A stretch of DNA of 64,000 nt, taken from assembly GCA_902364645.1 (NCBI GenBank), contig CABJEP010000011.1, positions 1 through 64,000 of the forward strand, given 5' to 3'. Origin of the DNA: Coriobacteriaceae bacterium. GTDB taxonomy: Bacteria; Actinomycetota; Coriobacteriia; Coriobacteriales; Coriobacteriaceae. Below, in pieces: positions 44,178 through 53,279 of the stretch. Made by a program: the position numbers and the translations under genes. Position 1 is the stretch's first letter. Each line of letters starts with the position of its first letter. The notes under the pieces were generated by a model that saw only the letters and a program-made list of their open reading frames with translations, had not been told where the DNA came from and searched no databases.

Positions 44178-45212
44178 CTAGTAGTAGGCCCACATGGCTT
44201 CGACTTCGTTAAGGACCTCTACGACGCCCCAGCGGCGGGCGCTGCGGCTGGCCGAGTTGGGATCGAAGACTTCAATCTGGTCGGCGTCGTCAATACCGTA
44301 AAGCACAATGTAGTGGCCCACGTTGGTAAAGGTGCCCGGCCGAACGGCGGCGATGACGGGCGCTCCCGAACGCAGCGCCTGAGTCATCGAGTCGCGATCG
44401 TTATGAAGCTCCGTTCCGTTAAGTCCCAACTGCCACGCACCGCTCGTCATAAACGACCATTCGGTTGCACCGGTGGGGGCGTAATTGCCTGCCTCGGAAA
44501 GCGCGCACATATCGACGGGAGTCATATCGGTGCGTCCCGTCTTAAAGATATAGACCATGGTGAGGCACGTAGGCCCGCAAGCATTTTGGCGGATGGTACC
44601 GCCGGCGTAAGGCAGCTCCGACCATGCAGGGTCGATCTGATAGATATGGGGCATCGTGCCGGCTTGCCATTGCGAGCGCGGGGTCGAAAAGGCGAAAGAA
44701 CAACCGGGCGCGACGGGGGCCTTGAGCAGCTTGTCCTCGGCGGTGGGCTCGAGACCGGCCGAGCCGTGGGACATACAGGAGCTCATAAGCACAAAGACCA
44801 GACAGATGAGGATAGAGCACAGTGCGAGGCAAAGCCGACGAGCCGGCAGGGCGGGGGCATTCACGTACGATGTCGAGCGGTAGGGCTTGCCGTCGCGTCC
44901 GCCTTGGGGATGCGAAAAGAAGCGGTTGATATGGATGCCGGGCTGACGTGCGCCGTTGCGGCGCAGTTGCGGAACCTCGGCTTGGCGCTGTCGAGTGCGC
45001 GCGCCCAAGCGGCTATCTTGCTGCGCGCTTGTGCCCGTGCTCGGACGGCCACTCTGCCGTGTTCTGCTTGTCTGCTGCCGAGACGAAGGCCTGGGTTGCT
45101 CTTGAGGGCGTTGCGGATTGCTGCTCGTGGCACTTCTGGGCGTCGGCGTGGTGCGGCCAGCAAGGCGAACGCTTTGTCGCCGTTGATCACCGTCGTTGTA
45201 TCCGTATGCCAT
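44178..45212 (-). CDS. Membrane-anchored C39-like cysteine peptidase
   Basis: A 344-residue protein. The cytoplasmic N-terminus (~110 residues) is basic and Pro/Gln/Arg/Ser-rich, followed by one membrane helix (about 125-150, LCLALCSILICLVFVLMSS). The outer part is a papain-like C39_2 domain: NACGPTCLTMVYIF carries the catalytic Cys, HYIVLYG the His and VFDPNSAS a supporting Asp. The probable role is cleavage of an extracellular peptide or cell-wall-linked substrate. It converges on the MITE-like element. The start at 45212 has AAGGCGG upstream. Confidence 0.85.
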   Translation of the reverse strand: MAYGYNDGDQRRQSVRLAGRTTPTPRSATSSNPQRPQEQPRPSSRQQTSRTRQSGRPSTGTSAQQDSRLGARTRQRQAEVPQLRRNGARQPGIHINRFFSHPQGGRDGKPYRSTSYVNAPALPARRLCLALCSILICLVFVLMSSCMSHGSAGLEPTAEDKLLKAPVAPGCSFAFSTPRSQWQAGTMPHIYQIDPAWSELPYAGGTIRQNACGPTCLTMVYIFKTGRTDMTPVDMCALSEAGNYAPTGATEWSFMTSGAWQLGLNGTELHNDRDSMTQALRSGAPVIAAVRPGTFTNVGHYIVLYGIDDADQIEVFDPNSASRSARRWGVVEVLNEVEAMWAYY

Positions 45213-45572
45213 TCGTACCGCCTTGTCTCATGTATAACCTGTCTATCCTACAAAAAAGATGTGCAACAAATGGGTCCGCGCGTCAAAAGCTCGGTAAACG
45301 GTACGAAAGGCGCAAAACACACGGCCTCAAAAACATCTCTCTATGTGTCCGATGAGCGTACGCCCGTCGGACGGGCGACAACAATGAGCGGCAAACCGTG
45401 CCGTTCGTCCCAAAAACGGTGCCGCTCGTTTTGCAGTTCTGCCTTCGGTCGAGCTGCGAGCGGCGCTGCTGCGCCAAGGCCGTATCTTAAAGCCATGGAA
45501 TAAAAGCGCGCGGCAAAACGGACCGCGCAAGGGGTGACGCCAAGGGGCGTCAAAAAGGAAAGGAGGGGAACA
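45213..45572 (+). promoter_or_regulatory. Structured leader region before the APC permease
   Basis: 360 bases with several stem-loops: GAGCGGCA/TGCCGCTC near 45388-45432, GCGCGCGG/CCGCGC near 45506-45529, and TGACGCC/GGCGTCA (45535-45552) directly before the AAAGGAAAGGAGGGG ribosome site. It may attenuate permease expression. I do not recognise a T-box or named riboswitch. Confidence 0.35.
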
Positions 45573-47024
45573 ATGGCGGACAAGAATGCAGAAGTTGCAG
45601 TCGAGGATAACGGCGGCATGAAGAAAACGCTTTCGCTCTGGAACTTCTTCACCATCGGTTTCGGTGCCATCATCGGTACCGGTTGGGTTCTGCAGGTCGG
45701 CGACTGGATGGTCGTGGGCGGCGGTCCCGTTCCCGCTATGATCGCATTCCTCTTGGGTGCAATCTTCCTCGTGCCCGTCGGAGCTGTTTTCGGTGAGCTC
45801 ACGGCTGCTATCCCCATTTCGGGCGGCATCGTCGAGTATGTCGATCGTAGCTTTGGCCGTACGATGAGCTACATCACCGGATGGCTTTTGGCCCTGGGCA
45901 ACGGCATCCTGTGCCCGTGGGAGGCCATCGCCATCTCGACCCTCGTGTCCGAGATGTTCGGCAGCCTGCCCGGCCTTGAGTGGCTGCGCGCCGTCAAGCT
46001 CTACACCATCCTGGGCGCCGACGTTTACCTGTTCCCGACGCTAATCGCGCTCGGCTTTGCAACCTACGTCATCTTCCTCAACTTCCGCGGTGCCAGCTCG
46101 GCCGCCAAGCTGCAGGCCTTCCTGACCAAGGCCCTGCTCTGCGGCATGCTGCTCGCCATGGGCGTCTCGCTGTTCACCGGCTCGCCGGACAACGCCATGC
46201 CCGTGTTCTCCCAGGTCACCGGTGCTGGCGGCGGCAAGCCCGCTACCGAGGGCACCAGTCTGTTCGCAGGCATCGTTTCGGTCCTGGTTCTGACCCCGTT
46301 CTTCTACGCCGGCTTCGACACCATTCCTCAGCAGGCTGAGGAAGCAGCCGAGGGCCTCAACTGGAACAAGTTCGGCAAGATCATCTCCTTGGCCCTGCTG
46401 GCCGCCGGCGGCTTCTACATGGTCTGCATCTACTCGTTCGGCACCATCCTCGACTGGCATGAGTTTGTTAAGAGCCCGGTTCCCGCGCTTGCCTGCCTCA
46501 AGGGCATCAACATGCTCCTGTACCTGGCCATGCTCGTCATCGCCACGCTTGGACCCATGGGCCCGATGAACTCCTTCTACGGCGCCACGAGCCGCATCAT
46601 GCTCGCCATGGGCCGCAAGGGCCAGCTGCCCGAGAAGTTCGCCGAGGTCGATCCCAAGTCCGGCGCTCCAAAGCTCGCCTGCGTCGTTCTGGGCGTCATC
46701 ACCGTCGTCGGTCCGTTCCTGGGCAAGAACATGCTCATCCCTCTGACCAACGTGTCGGCCCTCGCCTTCATCTTCTCCTGCGGCATGGTCGCCCTCGCTT
46801 GCCTGCGCATGCGCTTCACCGAGCCCGACCTGCCTCGTCCCTACGAGGTGCCCGGCGGCAAGTTTGGCATCAGCCTCGCTATCGTTGCCTGCGGCACCAT
46901 CATTGGCCTGCTCGTGATCCCGTTCTCTCCCGCCTCCCTCAACATGGTGGAGTGGAGCATCGTGATCGGCTGGCTGGCTGTTGGCCTGGCCCTCATGGCC
47001 TTCACCAATTCCCGCAAAAAATAA
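45573..47024 (+). CDS. APC-superfamily amino acid permease
   Basis: About 483 residues with twelve or so membrane helices and the N-terminal APC signature (LWNFFTIGFGAIIGTGWVL, about residues 20-40). Further typical features are the substrate-site region PFFYAGFDTIPQQAEEAAEG and a C-terminal stretch rich in membrane helices. ATG 45573 follows AAGGAGGGG. The amidohydrolase gene starts 131 bases later on the same strand, suggesting uptake and hydrolysis of a related compound. The substrate is unknown. Confidence 0.9.
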   Translation: MADKNAEVAVEDNGGMKKTLSLWNFFTIGFGAIIGTGWVLQVGDWMVVGGGPVPAMIAFLLGAIFLVPVGAVFGELTAAIPISGGIVEYVDRSFGRTMSYITGWLLALGNGILCPWEAIAISTLVSEMFGSLPGLEWLRAVKLYTILGADVYLFPTLIALGFATYVIFLNFRGASSAAKLQAFLTKALLCGMLLAMGVSLFTGSPDNAMPVFSQVTGAGGGKPATEGTSLFAGIVSVLVLTPFFYAGFDTIPQQAEEAAEGLNWNKFGKIISLALLAAGGFYMVCIYSFGTILDWHEFVKSPVPALACLKGINMLLYLAMLVIATLGPMGPMNSFYGATSRIMLAMGRKGQLPEKFAEVDPKSGAPKLACVVLGVITVVGPFLGKNMLIPLTNVSALAFIFSCGMVALACLRMRFTEPDLPRPYEVPGGKFGISLAIVACGTIIGLLVIPFSPASLNMVEWSIVIGWLAVGLALMAFTNSRKK

Positions 47025-47155
47025 CGCCTAGCCGGGGCGGATCGGGTGCGCGGAACCCTCTCTCCCGCGCACTGAACCCGGCACCACTTGGGTAGTTTTG
47101 TGAGGCCTTAACCCAACGCGGCCTCGCCCACTATATGGATCCATAAGGAGGAACC

Positions 47156-48433
47156 ATGTCCACTAAGTATGCAATCGTTGGCGGCAAGCTCATCGACGGT
47201 ACCGGTGCCGAGCCGGTCGAGAACTCCCTCGTTCTCGTCGACGACAACGGCAAGATCGAGTATGCCGGTGCTATGCAGGACCTTCCCGAGGGCGTTGAGG
47301 TTATCGACGCCGCCGGCAAGACCGTCCTTCCCGGCCTGATCGACACCCACCTGCACTTCTCGGGCAACCTGACCGACGATGACACCGACTGGGTCATGCA
47401 GCCGCTCCTCGAGAAGCAGGCCGTCGCCGTCAAGCAGGCCTACGACTGCCTCACCCACGGTCTCACCACCGTCTGCGAGATCGGCCGCTTTGGTATCCAG
47501 ATCCGCGACTGCATCGACAAGGGCGTCTTCAAGGGCCCGCGCGTTCTGGCCACTGGCCTCGGCTTCTGCCGCGTTGCCGGCCACGGTGACTCCCACCACT
47601 GCACTCAGCAGCTCAACAAGGAATCCCACCCCTGGGGCGACCAGGTTGACGGTCCTTGGGATCTGCGTAAGGCCGTCCGTCGTCGCCTGCGCGAGAACCC
47701 CGATGCCATCAAGATCTGGGCTACCGGTGGCGGCATCTGGCGCTGGGACTCCGGTCGCGACCAGCACTACTGCTCCGAGGAGATCCAGGCCGTGATCGAA
47801 GAGGCCAAGTTGGTCGGCATCCCCGTGTGGAGCCACTGCTACAACAACCACGCCGCTGCCTACGATTCCGTCCGCTTTGGCTGCGAGCAGCTGATCCACG
47901 GCTTCGATATCGATGAGCGCACCATGGACCTCATGGCCGAGCAGGGCACCTTCTTCACCCCGACGATCGCCTTCCTGCCCACCTGGTACGCCACCTATCC
48001 GCCCGTCTACGTCCCCGAGCTGCACGACAAGTACGAGGGCACCCTGGTCGAGAAGGAGCTGCAGCGCAACTACGACTGCCTGCGCGAGGCCAAGAAGCGC
48101 GGCGTCGTCATGACGATCGGCTCCGACTCCTTCTCCTTCGTCACCCCGTACGGCAACTGCTCCATCGAGGAGATGTACGAGTTCGTCGACAAGATCGGCT
48201 TCACCCCGGTCGAGACCATCACCTGCGCCACCCTCAACGGTGCCAAGATGTGCCACATCGAGGACGAGACCGGTTCCATCGAGGCCGGCAAGTGCGCCGA
48301 CCTGCTGGTCGTCAACGGTGACGTCGCCGCCGACATCCACGTGCTCAACACCGACAACATGGACGTCATCATGAAGGACGGCTGGATTGTCGAGGCTGGC
48401 ACCTTTGGCGAGGGTAACAAATACAGCGCCTAA
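47156..48433 (+). CDS. Amidohydrolase-family protein (prolidase/imidazolonepropionase type)
   Basis: A 425-residue metal-dependent hydrolase. The metal ligands of the amidohydrolase superfamily are visible: PGLIDTHLHF (HxH, about residue 62), AIKIWATGGG (Lys), WSHCYNNH (His), LIHGFDID (His) and IGSDSFSF (Asp). The C-terminus (GKCADLLVVNGDV) is typical of this group. ATG 47156 follows AAGGAGG. Paired with the permease upstream it may cleave an imported cyclic amide or peptide; the exact substrate cannot be told. Confidence 0.88.
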   Translation: MSTKYAIVGGKLIDGTGAEPVENSLVLVDDNGKIEYAGAMQDLPEGVEVIDAAGKTVLPGLIDTHLHFSGNLTDDDTDWVMQPLLEKQAVAVKQAYDCLTHGLTTVCEIGRFGIQIRDCIDKGVFKGPRVLATGLGFCRVAGHGDSHHCTQQLNKESHPWGDQVDGPWDLRKAVRRRLRENPDAIKIWATGGGIWRWDSGRDQHYCSEEIQAVIEEAKLVGIPVWSHCYNNHAAAYDSVRFGCEQLIHGFDIDERTMDLMAEQGTFFTPTIAFLPTWYATYPPVYVPELHDKYEGTLVEKELQRNYDCLREAKKRGVVMTIGSDSFSFVTPYGNCSIEEMYEFVDKIGFTPVETITCATLNGAKMCHIEDETGSIEAGKCADLLVVNGDVAADIHVLNTDNMDVIMKDGWIVEAGTFGEGNKYSA

Positions 48434-48491
48434 GCTACCGTTCATCGACGACTGGATGTAAAACACAGTATTTGATTGCATAATGCAATGG

Positions 48492-48520
48492 AGAGGGTCG
48501 CTTGCGGCCCTCTTTATTGC
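48492..48520 (+). terminator. Terminator after the amidohydrolase gene
   Basis: GAGGGTCGC and GCGGCCCTC form a stem followed by TTTATTG. Confidence 0.7.
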
Positions 48521-48550
48521 TATGGGTGCGGTAGATAAAAGGGGATGACG

Positions 48551-49936
48551 ATGGATTTAAACAGGCTGATTCTGGGCAAGAGCTACAACTCTACCAAGGT
48601 CTTTCGTACGGCCCAGCATGTGGTCCAGGCCATCCTGCTCGGTGTTGTCGTTCCGGCGCTTATCCTGCTGCTTATCTGGGATTTAACCGATAATCCCAAT
48701 CCCGTTCCGGGCGTTGTCGTTATTGCCGGCTTGGTCATGCTGTGCTTCTTCTTCTCGTATGTCTTTGTGGTCCCCGACGACCTCACATCGAGCGCAACCG
48801 ACCGTACGCTCGCCATCGCATCAAAAATATTCGCGTACACGTCGCGCGGCCTTACGCCCGAAGCGGCCCTGGGCGCCTCTAAAATTATCCTGTCCGAGAC
48901 CATCGCCTCTGCCATCTGCTTTACCGATGGCAAACAGGTGTTGGCAAGCTGGGGCGAGGACTCGGCAAAGTGCCCTGCCGGCACCCCGGTCGTGCTCAAG
49001 ACCACGCTCAGTGTGATTGAGACGGGCGAGCAGAGCGTGTTTTCGCGTGACACATCCAATGAGACGGGCGGTTATTTTCCCCGTCTGCGCGCCGGCATTG
49101 TCGCGCCGCTTACCGTGCGCGGGCATTGCGTGGGCACGCTCGAGCTGTATTACCCCCGCCTGAGCAGCATTGATATGCGCCAGACGGCCCTTGCCTCGGG
49201 CTTTGCCGATCTCATTTCCACGCAGCTCGCCAGCTTTGAGCTCGAGCGTCAGGACGAGCTCACGGCCCGCGTTGAGCTTCGCGCCCTGCAGTCGCAGGTC
49301 GACCCGCATTTTCTCTTCAATACCATCAGCACGATCGTGTCGCTCGTTCGAACCGAGCCCGACAAGGCACGATCGCTGCTGATCGACTTTTCCAATTACT
49401 ACCGTCAGACGCTTTCTGACTCCGATACGCTCACCACGCTCGAGCACGAGGTGGAACAGGGCACTCGTTATATCAATCTTATGCAGGCCCGGTATGGCGA
49501 CGGCCGTTTGCGCGTTTCGGTCGACATCGACTTCGAGGTGCGCGACAGCCTGGTACCGCCGTTTATCTTGCAGCCGCTGCTCGAAAACTGCATCAAGCAT
49601 GCGCAGCGCGAGATCGAGCCGCTTTCTATTCGTGTTAGGGCTTTCGAGACCGATGACGGCTTGGAGATCATCGTCGAAGACGACGGCATCGGAATGAGCG
49701 AAGAAGTCTGCGCGCATCTGTTTGAGCAGCATCGCCGAGAGGAGCCCGAGAGCATTACCGCCGACGGCTCCGTCAAGCGAGGTTGCGGCCTGGCGCTCTT
49801 CAACGTGCTTCAGCGTATCCATTTCTTTTACGGAGAAGATTCTGGCATGCGCGTGAAGTCCCAGGAGGGCGTGGGAACGCAGGTCATCGTTGAGTTGAAC
49901 GGCGAGCCGCATGAGCCGGCGCCGCTAACGGTGTAG
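48551..49936 (+). CDS. LytS-like sensor histidine kinase (copy 1)
   Basis: About 461 residues. Two membrane helices (about residues 20-75) are followed by a GAF-like sensor (about 85-220). The histidine-kinase region of LytS/YehU type has the phosphorylated His in QVDPHFLFNTIS, and an ATPase domain (PLLENCIKHAQ, then IIVEDDGIGMS). An ATG at 48545 is also possible, but AAAAGGGG is spaced correctly only for 48551. The LytTR regulator follows 38 bases later. A paralogous pair lies at 54.5-56.6 kb. Confidence 0.9.
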   Translation: MDLNRLILGKSYNSTKVFRTAQHVVQAILLGVVVPALILLLIWDLTDNPNPVPGVVVIAGLVMLCFFFSYVFVVPDDLTSSATDRTLAIASKIFAYTSRGLTPEAALGASKIILSETIASAICFTDGKQVLASWGEDSAKCPAGTPVVLKTTLSVIETGEQSVFSRDTSNETGGYFPRLRAGIVAPLTVRGHCVGTLELYYPRLSSIDMRQTALASGFADLISTQLASFELERQDELTARVELRALQSQVDPHFLFNTISTIVSLVRTEPDKARSLLIDFSNYYRQTLSDSDTLTTLEHEVEQGTRYINLMQARYGDGRLRVSVDIDFEVRDSLVPPFILQPLLENCIKHAQREIEPLSIRVRAFETDDGLEIIVEDDGIGMSEEVCAHLFEQHRREEPESITADGSVKRGCGLALFNVLQRIHFFYGEDSGMRVKSQEGVGTQVIVELNGEPHEPAPLTV

Positions 49937-49974
49937 TACGCAGTTGGATTGAGAGAAAAAGAGGGGAAGCGCAT

Positions 49975-50709
49975 ATGTTCGAAGGCTGGAACATCTTGGT
50001 GGTTGATGACGAGCCTCCAATTAGGGCTGAGCTACGCTATCTGTTGGAAAAGGATGCGCGTGTGGGTCAGATTGCCGAGGCGGGCAATGTCACCGAAGCC
50101 GTGGAGTCGATTCTGTCGAACAAGCCCGACGTGCTGTTTTTAGACATTACCATGCCCGGCCGCTCGGGAATTGAGCTTGCCGAGACGCTGCAGAACCTAA
50201 AGACGCCGCCGGTCGTGGTGTTTGTGACGGCATTTGCCGAGTATGCGGCCGATGCCTATAACCTCGATGCTGTCGATTACATCGTCAAGCCGGTCGAGGA
50301 TGCCCGCTTGTCAAAGGCGCTCGACAAGATCGAGACTGCCCTGGGCGCTCGCCGTGTCGTCCATGCTCCGCGCCAGCCTTTGCGCCTGACGGTGGATCGC
50401 GGGGGCAAAAAGGTGTTCATTCCCGTGGCGGATGTCTGCTACTTTGAGGCGCGCGCCGATTTTTGCAACGCCGTCTGCGCCGAGGGGGCGTACCTGATCA
50501 ATGAGTCGATTTCCTCGCTCGAGCGTCGCCTGGCCTCCGAGGGCTTTATCCGCGTCCACCGCAGCTATCTGGTTAATTTGGAAGACGTGCATAATGTCGA
50601 GATCGGTTCCACGGGCCTGATGGAGCTCAGGCTCGACCGTGTGAGCTCGACGGTGCCCGTTTCACGCCGTCGCGCTGCCGAGGTCAAATCGCACTTGGGG
50701 CTTGCATAA
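49975..50709 (+). CDS. LytTR-family response regulator (copy 1)
   Basis: A 244-residue two-component regulator. The receiver domain (residues 5-120) has the acidic pocket VDDEPP, phospho-Asp in LFLDITMPG, and KPVEDA with the conserved Lys. The C-terminal LytTR DNA-binding domain (about 140-240) includes CYFEARADFCNAV and FIRVHRSYLVNL. It is cognate to the kinase just upstream. Such systems often control membrane-protein or bacteriocin genes; targets are unknown. Confidence 0.93.
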   Translation: MFEGWNILVVDDEPPIRAELRYLLEKDARVGQIAEAGNVTEAVESILSNKPDVLFLDITMPGRSGIELAETLQNLKTPPVVVFVTAFAEYAADAYNLDAVDYIVKPVEDARLSKALDKIETALGARRVVHAPRQPLRLTVDRGGKKVFIPVADVCYFEARADFCNAVCAEGAYLINESISSLERRLASEGFIRVHRSYLVNLEDVHNVEIGSTGLMELRLDRVSSTVPVSRRRAAEVKSHLGLA

Positions 50710-50800
50710 GGGTCGGTGCGCCATCGTTTGCCGTTGCAGGTTTGGTATGACTGTGCGGTGGGCATAATGGATTGCATCGAATGAAATCGAAAGGATTATT

Positions 50801-51745
50801 ATGCCCGCGCTCATTACGCATCATCTGTTTGGCGAGGAAAGCATCGACCGTCTTCCGCAGGGCGTTATCACGTCCGATGAGGAGCGCATCGCCTTTATCC
50901 TGGGAAACCAAGGTCCCGACCCGTTCTTCTTTCACATGCTCACTCCGCGCATTTCCGACTGCATGTCGCTTGCTCAGGTCATGCACCGCTCGCGCATGTC
51001 GCGCCAGTTCTCGTGCCTGCGCGACGGCGTGTCGCACCTGCAGCCGCGCGATGCCAATCTGGGTCGCGCCTTTGCGCTGGGCCTGCTGTCGCACTATGTG
51101 CTCGATCGCAATGCCCATCCCTTTGTCTACGAGCAGCAGTTTGGCATTGTCGAGTCCGATCCCGAGCTCGAGGCTTCGGGCAGTCAAGTTCATGCCGTGC
51201 TCGAAAGCGACTTGGACGTGCTGATGCTGCAGCTCAAGCGCGATGGGGCAACGGTCGAGGATTATCCGCCGGCGGGCGAGATCGTTACCACCGACCGCAT
51301 CAATCGCGTTGCCGGCGTGCTGATGAGCTACGTCGCCGGGCGCGTGTACGGTATCGACATCCCGGCGGGGGAGTACGGCGGCGCCGTAGCCGACATGCAG
51401 CTGCTCTACCGCACTATCGAGCCCGCCGGTTCGGCCAAGACGCGCGCGATTGCCCTGCTCGAGGGCTTGGTGCACGATTATTCGCTGCTCGACGGCCTTG
51501 CGCACCGCGTGACGACCGAGCTGCCCGAGCGTACCGGCAATCTGGGCCACTTGGCATGGAAGAACCCCTTTACCGACGAGGTCTCGAACGAGAGCTTCCC
51601 CGAGGTCTTTGACCGCGCGCTGGTCGATTACGAGCTCACCGTCGCCCGCTTTATCGAGACCGGCGATATGGAAGCCGTGACCAACCACGTCAATTACAGC
51701 GGTCGCGTGCTCGGCGCCGACGAAGAGTTCGACCGCGAGGAGTAG
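50801..51745 (+). CDS. Zinc-dependent phospholipase C-like protein
   Basis: A 314-residue protein of the zinc-dependent phospholipase C/S1-P1 nuclease-like family found in many anaerobes. Metal-binding residues expected of the family are visible: MPALITHHLFGEE, QGPDPFFFHM, SHYVLDRNAHPFVYE and HDYSLLDG. It lacks a signal peptide. AAAGGA precedes ATG 50801. GGGCATAATGG at 50760-50770 is the likely -10. It lies between the two LytS/LytTR systems. Confidence 0.8.
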   Translation: MPALITHHLFGEESIDRLPQGVITSDEERIAFILGNQGPDPFFFHMLTPRISDCMSLAQVMHRSRMSRQFSCLRDGVSHLQPRDANLGRAFALGLLSHYVLDRNAHPFVYEQQFGIVESDPELEASGSQVHAVLESDLDVLMLQLKRDGATVEDYPPAGEIVTTDRINRVAGVLMSYVAGRVYGIDIPAGEYGGAVADMQLLYRTIEPAGSAKTRAIALLEGLVHDYSLLDGLAHRVTTELPERTGNLGHLAWKNPFTDEVSNESFPEVFDRALVDYELTVARFIETGDMEAVTNHVNYSGRVLGADEEFDREE

Positions 51746-51796
51746 GGCTCGTGCGTGCCCCTTTGCCGATTCCTTACCGGTGCCTCTGGACAATTG

Positions 51797-51806
51797 GGGT
51801 ACGATG
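51797..51806 (+). promoter_or_regulatory. Putative -10 (GGGTACGATG) before the MFS gene
   Basis: It matches the recurring GGGTAnnATG motif about 40 bases before ATG 51847. No good -35 stands 17 bases upstream. Confidence 0.4.
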
Positions 51807-51846
51807 AACTAACTGCATATCGGGCGAATACGAAGGGGCCCTGTCA

Positions 51847-53097
51847 ATGAAATACACCAAGCTCGAGCGTAACTGGGTTATGTACGATGTGGGCAACTCG
51901 GCCCTCGTGCTGCTCAATACCTCGGTGGTGCCCATCTACTTTAACGCCATCAATACCGGTGCTTCCTCGGCAGACCTGGTGGTCGCCTGGGGCAACGCGC
52001 AGACGATTGCCTCGCTGGTCATTGCCATGCTCATGCCCATTCTGGGCGCGCTTGCCGATTACGCCGGCAACAAGATCAAGTTCTTCTTGGGCTTCTTCCT
52101 CACGGGCCTGGTTCTTTGCCTGGCGCAGGCTATCCCCATGTCCGCCATGGCATTTTTGACCGTGTACGTGCTGTGCACCATCGGCCTTAACTCTTCTATG
52201 ACGTTCTACGACGCCATGCTGCCCGACATTACCACCGACGAGCGCATGGATGCCGTGTCCAGCTCGGGTTATGCCTGGGGCTACATCGGTTCCACCGTGC
52301 CGTTCATCATCTGCCTGGCGCTTATCATGGGTGGCCCCGCTCTTGGCGTCCCCACCATGCTGGCAACGCGTCTGTCGTTTGTCATCACCGGTGCCTGGTG
52401 GCTCATCTTTACCCTGCCGCTCATTCGTACCTATAAGCAAAAGTACGGTCGCGAGCGCGGTCCCGAGGACACCATCGGCCACATCGTGGGCGGCGTGTTC
52501 TCCGAGGTCGGACACACCATGCGCGAGATCGCCCACAACAAGACCGTGCTGGTCTACATGATCGCGTTCTTCTTCTACATCGACGGTGTGCACACGGTCA
52601 TTTCCATGGCAACCAGCTACGGATCGGCTCTGGGCATCGACTCGACCCAACTGGTGCTGGCTCTGCTCGTTACGCAGTTTGTGGCCTTCCCATCCGCCAT
52701 CATCTACGGCAAGCTCGCCGGTCGCGTGGGCACACTCAACATGATCTTGGTGGCCGTCGCCGCCTACATGGGCATCGTGCTCTTTGCCGCGTTTTTCTTA
52801 AAGACCGCCTTTGAGTTTTGGGTGCTCGCTATTTTGGTCGGCTTGTTCCAGGGTGGCGTGCAGGCGCTCAGCCGCAGCTATTTTGGCCGCATCATCCCCA
52901 AGGAAAAGTCCAACGAGTACTACGGCTTCTTCGATATCTTTGGCCGTTACGCAAGCGTTATGGGCACCTTCCTGGTGTCGGTTGTCACCTCGCTGACCGG
53001 CAACCCGTCGCTGGGCGTCCTTTCTATTGGCGTTCTGCTGGTTGTTGGCTTTGTGCTGCTGGTCCGTCTGTCCCGCATGGCTCAGGCGGCGGCGTAA
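51847..53097 (+). CDS. MFS transporter of the UMF1/Atg22-like family
   Basis: A 416-residue transporter with about twelve membrane helices, starting MKYTKLERNWVMYDVGNSA, the family-typical opening. Other typical stretches are YAGNKIKFFLGFF and QGGVQALSRSYFGRIIP. The substrate of bacterial UMF1 proteins is not established. GAAGGGGCC precedes ATG 51847. A terminator-like GC hairpin follows at 53216-53257. Confidence 0.88.
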   Translation: MKYTKLERNWVMYDVGNSALVLLNTSVVPIYFNAINTGASSADLVVAWGNAQTIASLVIAMLMPILGALADYAGNKIKFFLGFFLTGLVLCLAQAIPMSAMAFLTVYVLCTIGLNSSMTFYDAMLPDITTDERMDAVSSSGYAWGYIGSTVPFIICLALIMGGPALGVPTMLATRLSFVITGAWWLIFTLPLIRTYKQKYGRERGPEDTIGHIVGGVFSEVGHTMREIAHNKTVLVYMIAFFFYIDGVHTVISMATSYGSALGIDSTQLVLALLVTQFVAFPSAIIYGKLAGRVGTLNMILVAVAAYMGIVLFAAFFLKTAFEFWVLAILVGLFQGGVQALSRSYFGRIIPKEKSNEYYGFFDIFGRYASVMGTFLVSVVTSLTGNPSLGVLSIGVLLVVGFVLLVRLSRMAQAAA

Positions 53098-53196
53098 GGC
53101 AATCGGGCTCAGTGCAGCAATTGTGCCTATCTGCAGTACTCTTTTGGAAGTAGCCGCATAAATCATTCTGACTTCCGAGCAATGTTTAGCCCAAGT

Positions 53197-53206
53197 GGGT
53201 ATGATG
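53197..53206 (+). promoter_or_regulatory. Putative -10 (GGGTATGATG) before the glycosyltransferase operon
   Basis: The motif precedes the ATG by about 75 bases. A hairpin with T tract (53216-53257) lies between, so the region may combine promoter and terminator or attenuator. Confidence 0.4.
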
Positions 53207-53215
53207 GAATCAGCT

Positions 53216-53257
53216 AGGTCGCGGGGCGTCGCCTGTGTTTGGCGGCGCCCCGTTTTT
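53216..53257 (+). terminator. GC-rich hairpin with T tract
   Basis: GGGGCGTCGCC and GGCGGCGCCCC pair and are followed by GTTTTTGTG. It lies downstream of the MFS gene and upstream of the glycosyltransferase. Confidence 0.65.
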
Positions 53258-53279
53258 GTGTTGCAAGGAGGGTAAAGGT

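Noticed and set aside
45213..45572. T-box or amino-acid riboswitch before the APC permease
   Set aside because: Stem-loops exist, but no T-box consensus or known aptamer sequence is visible.
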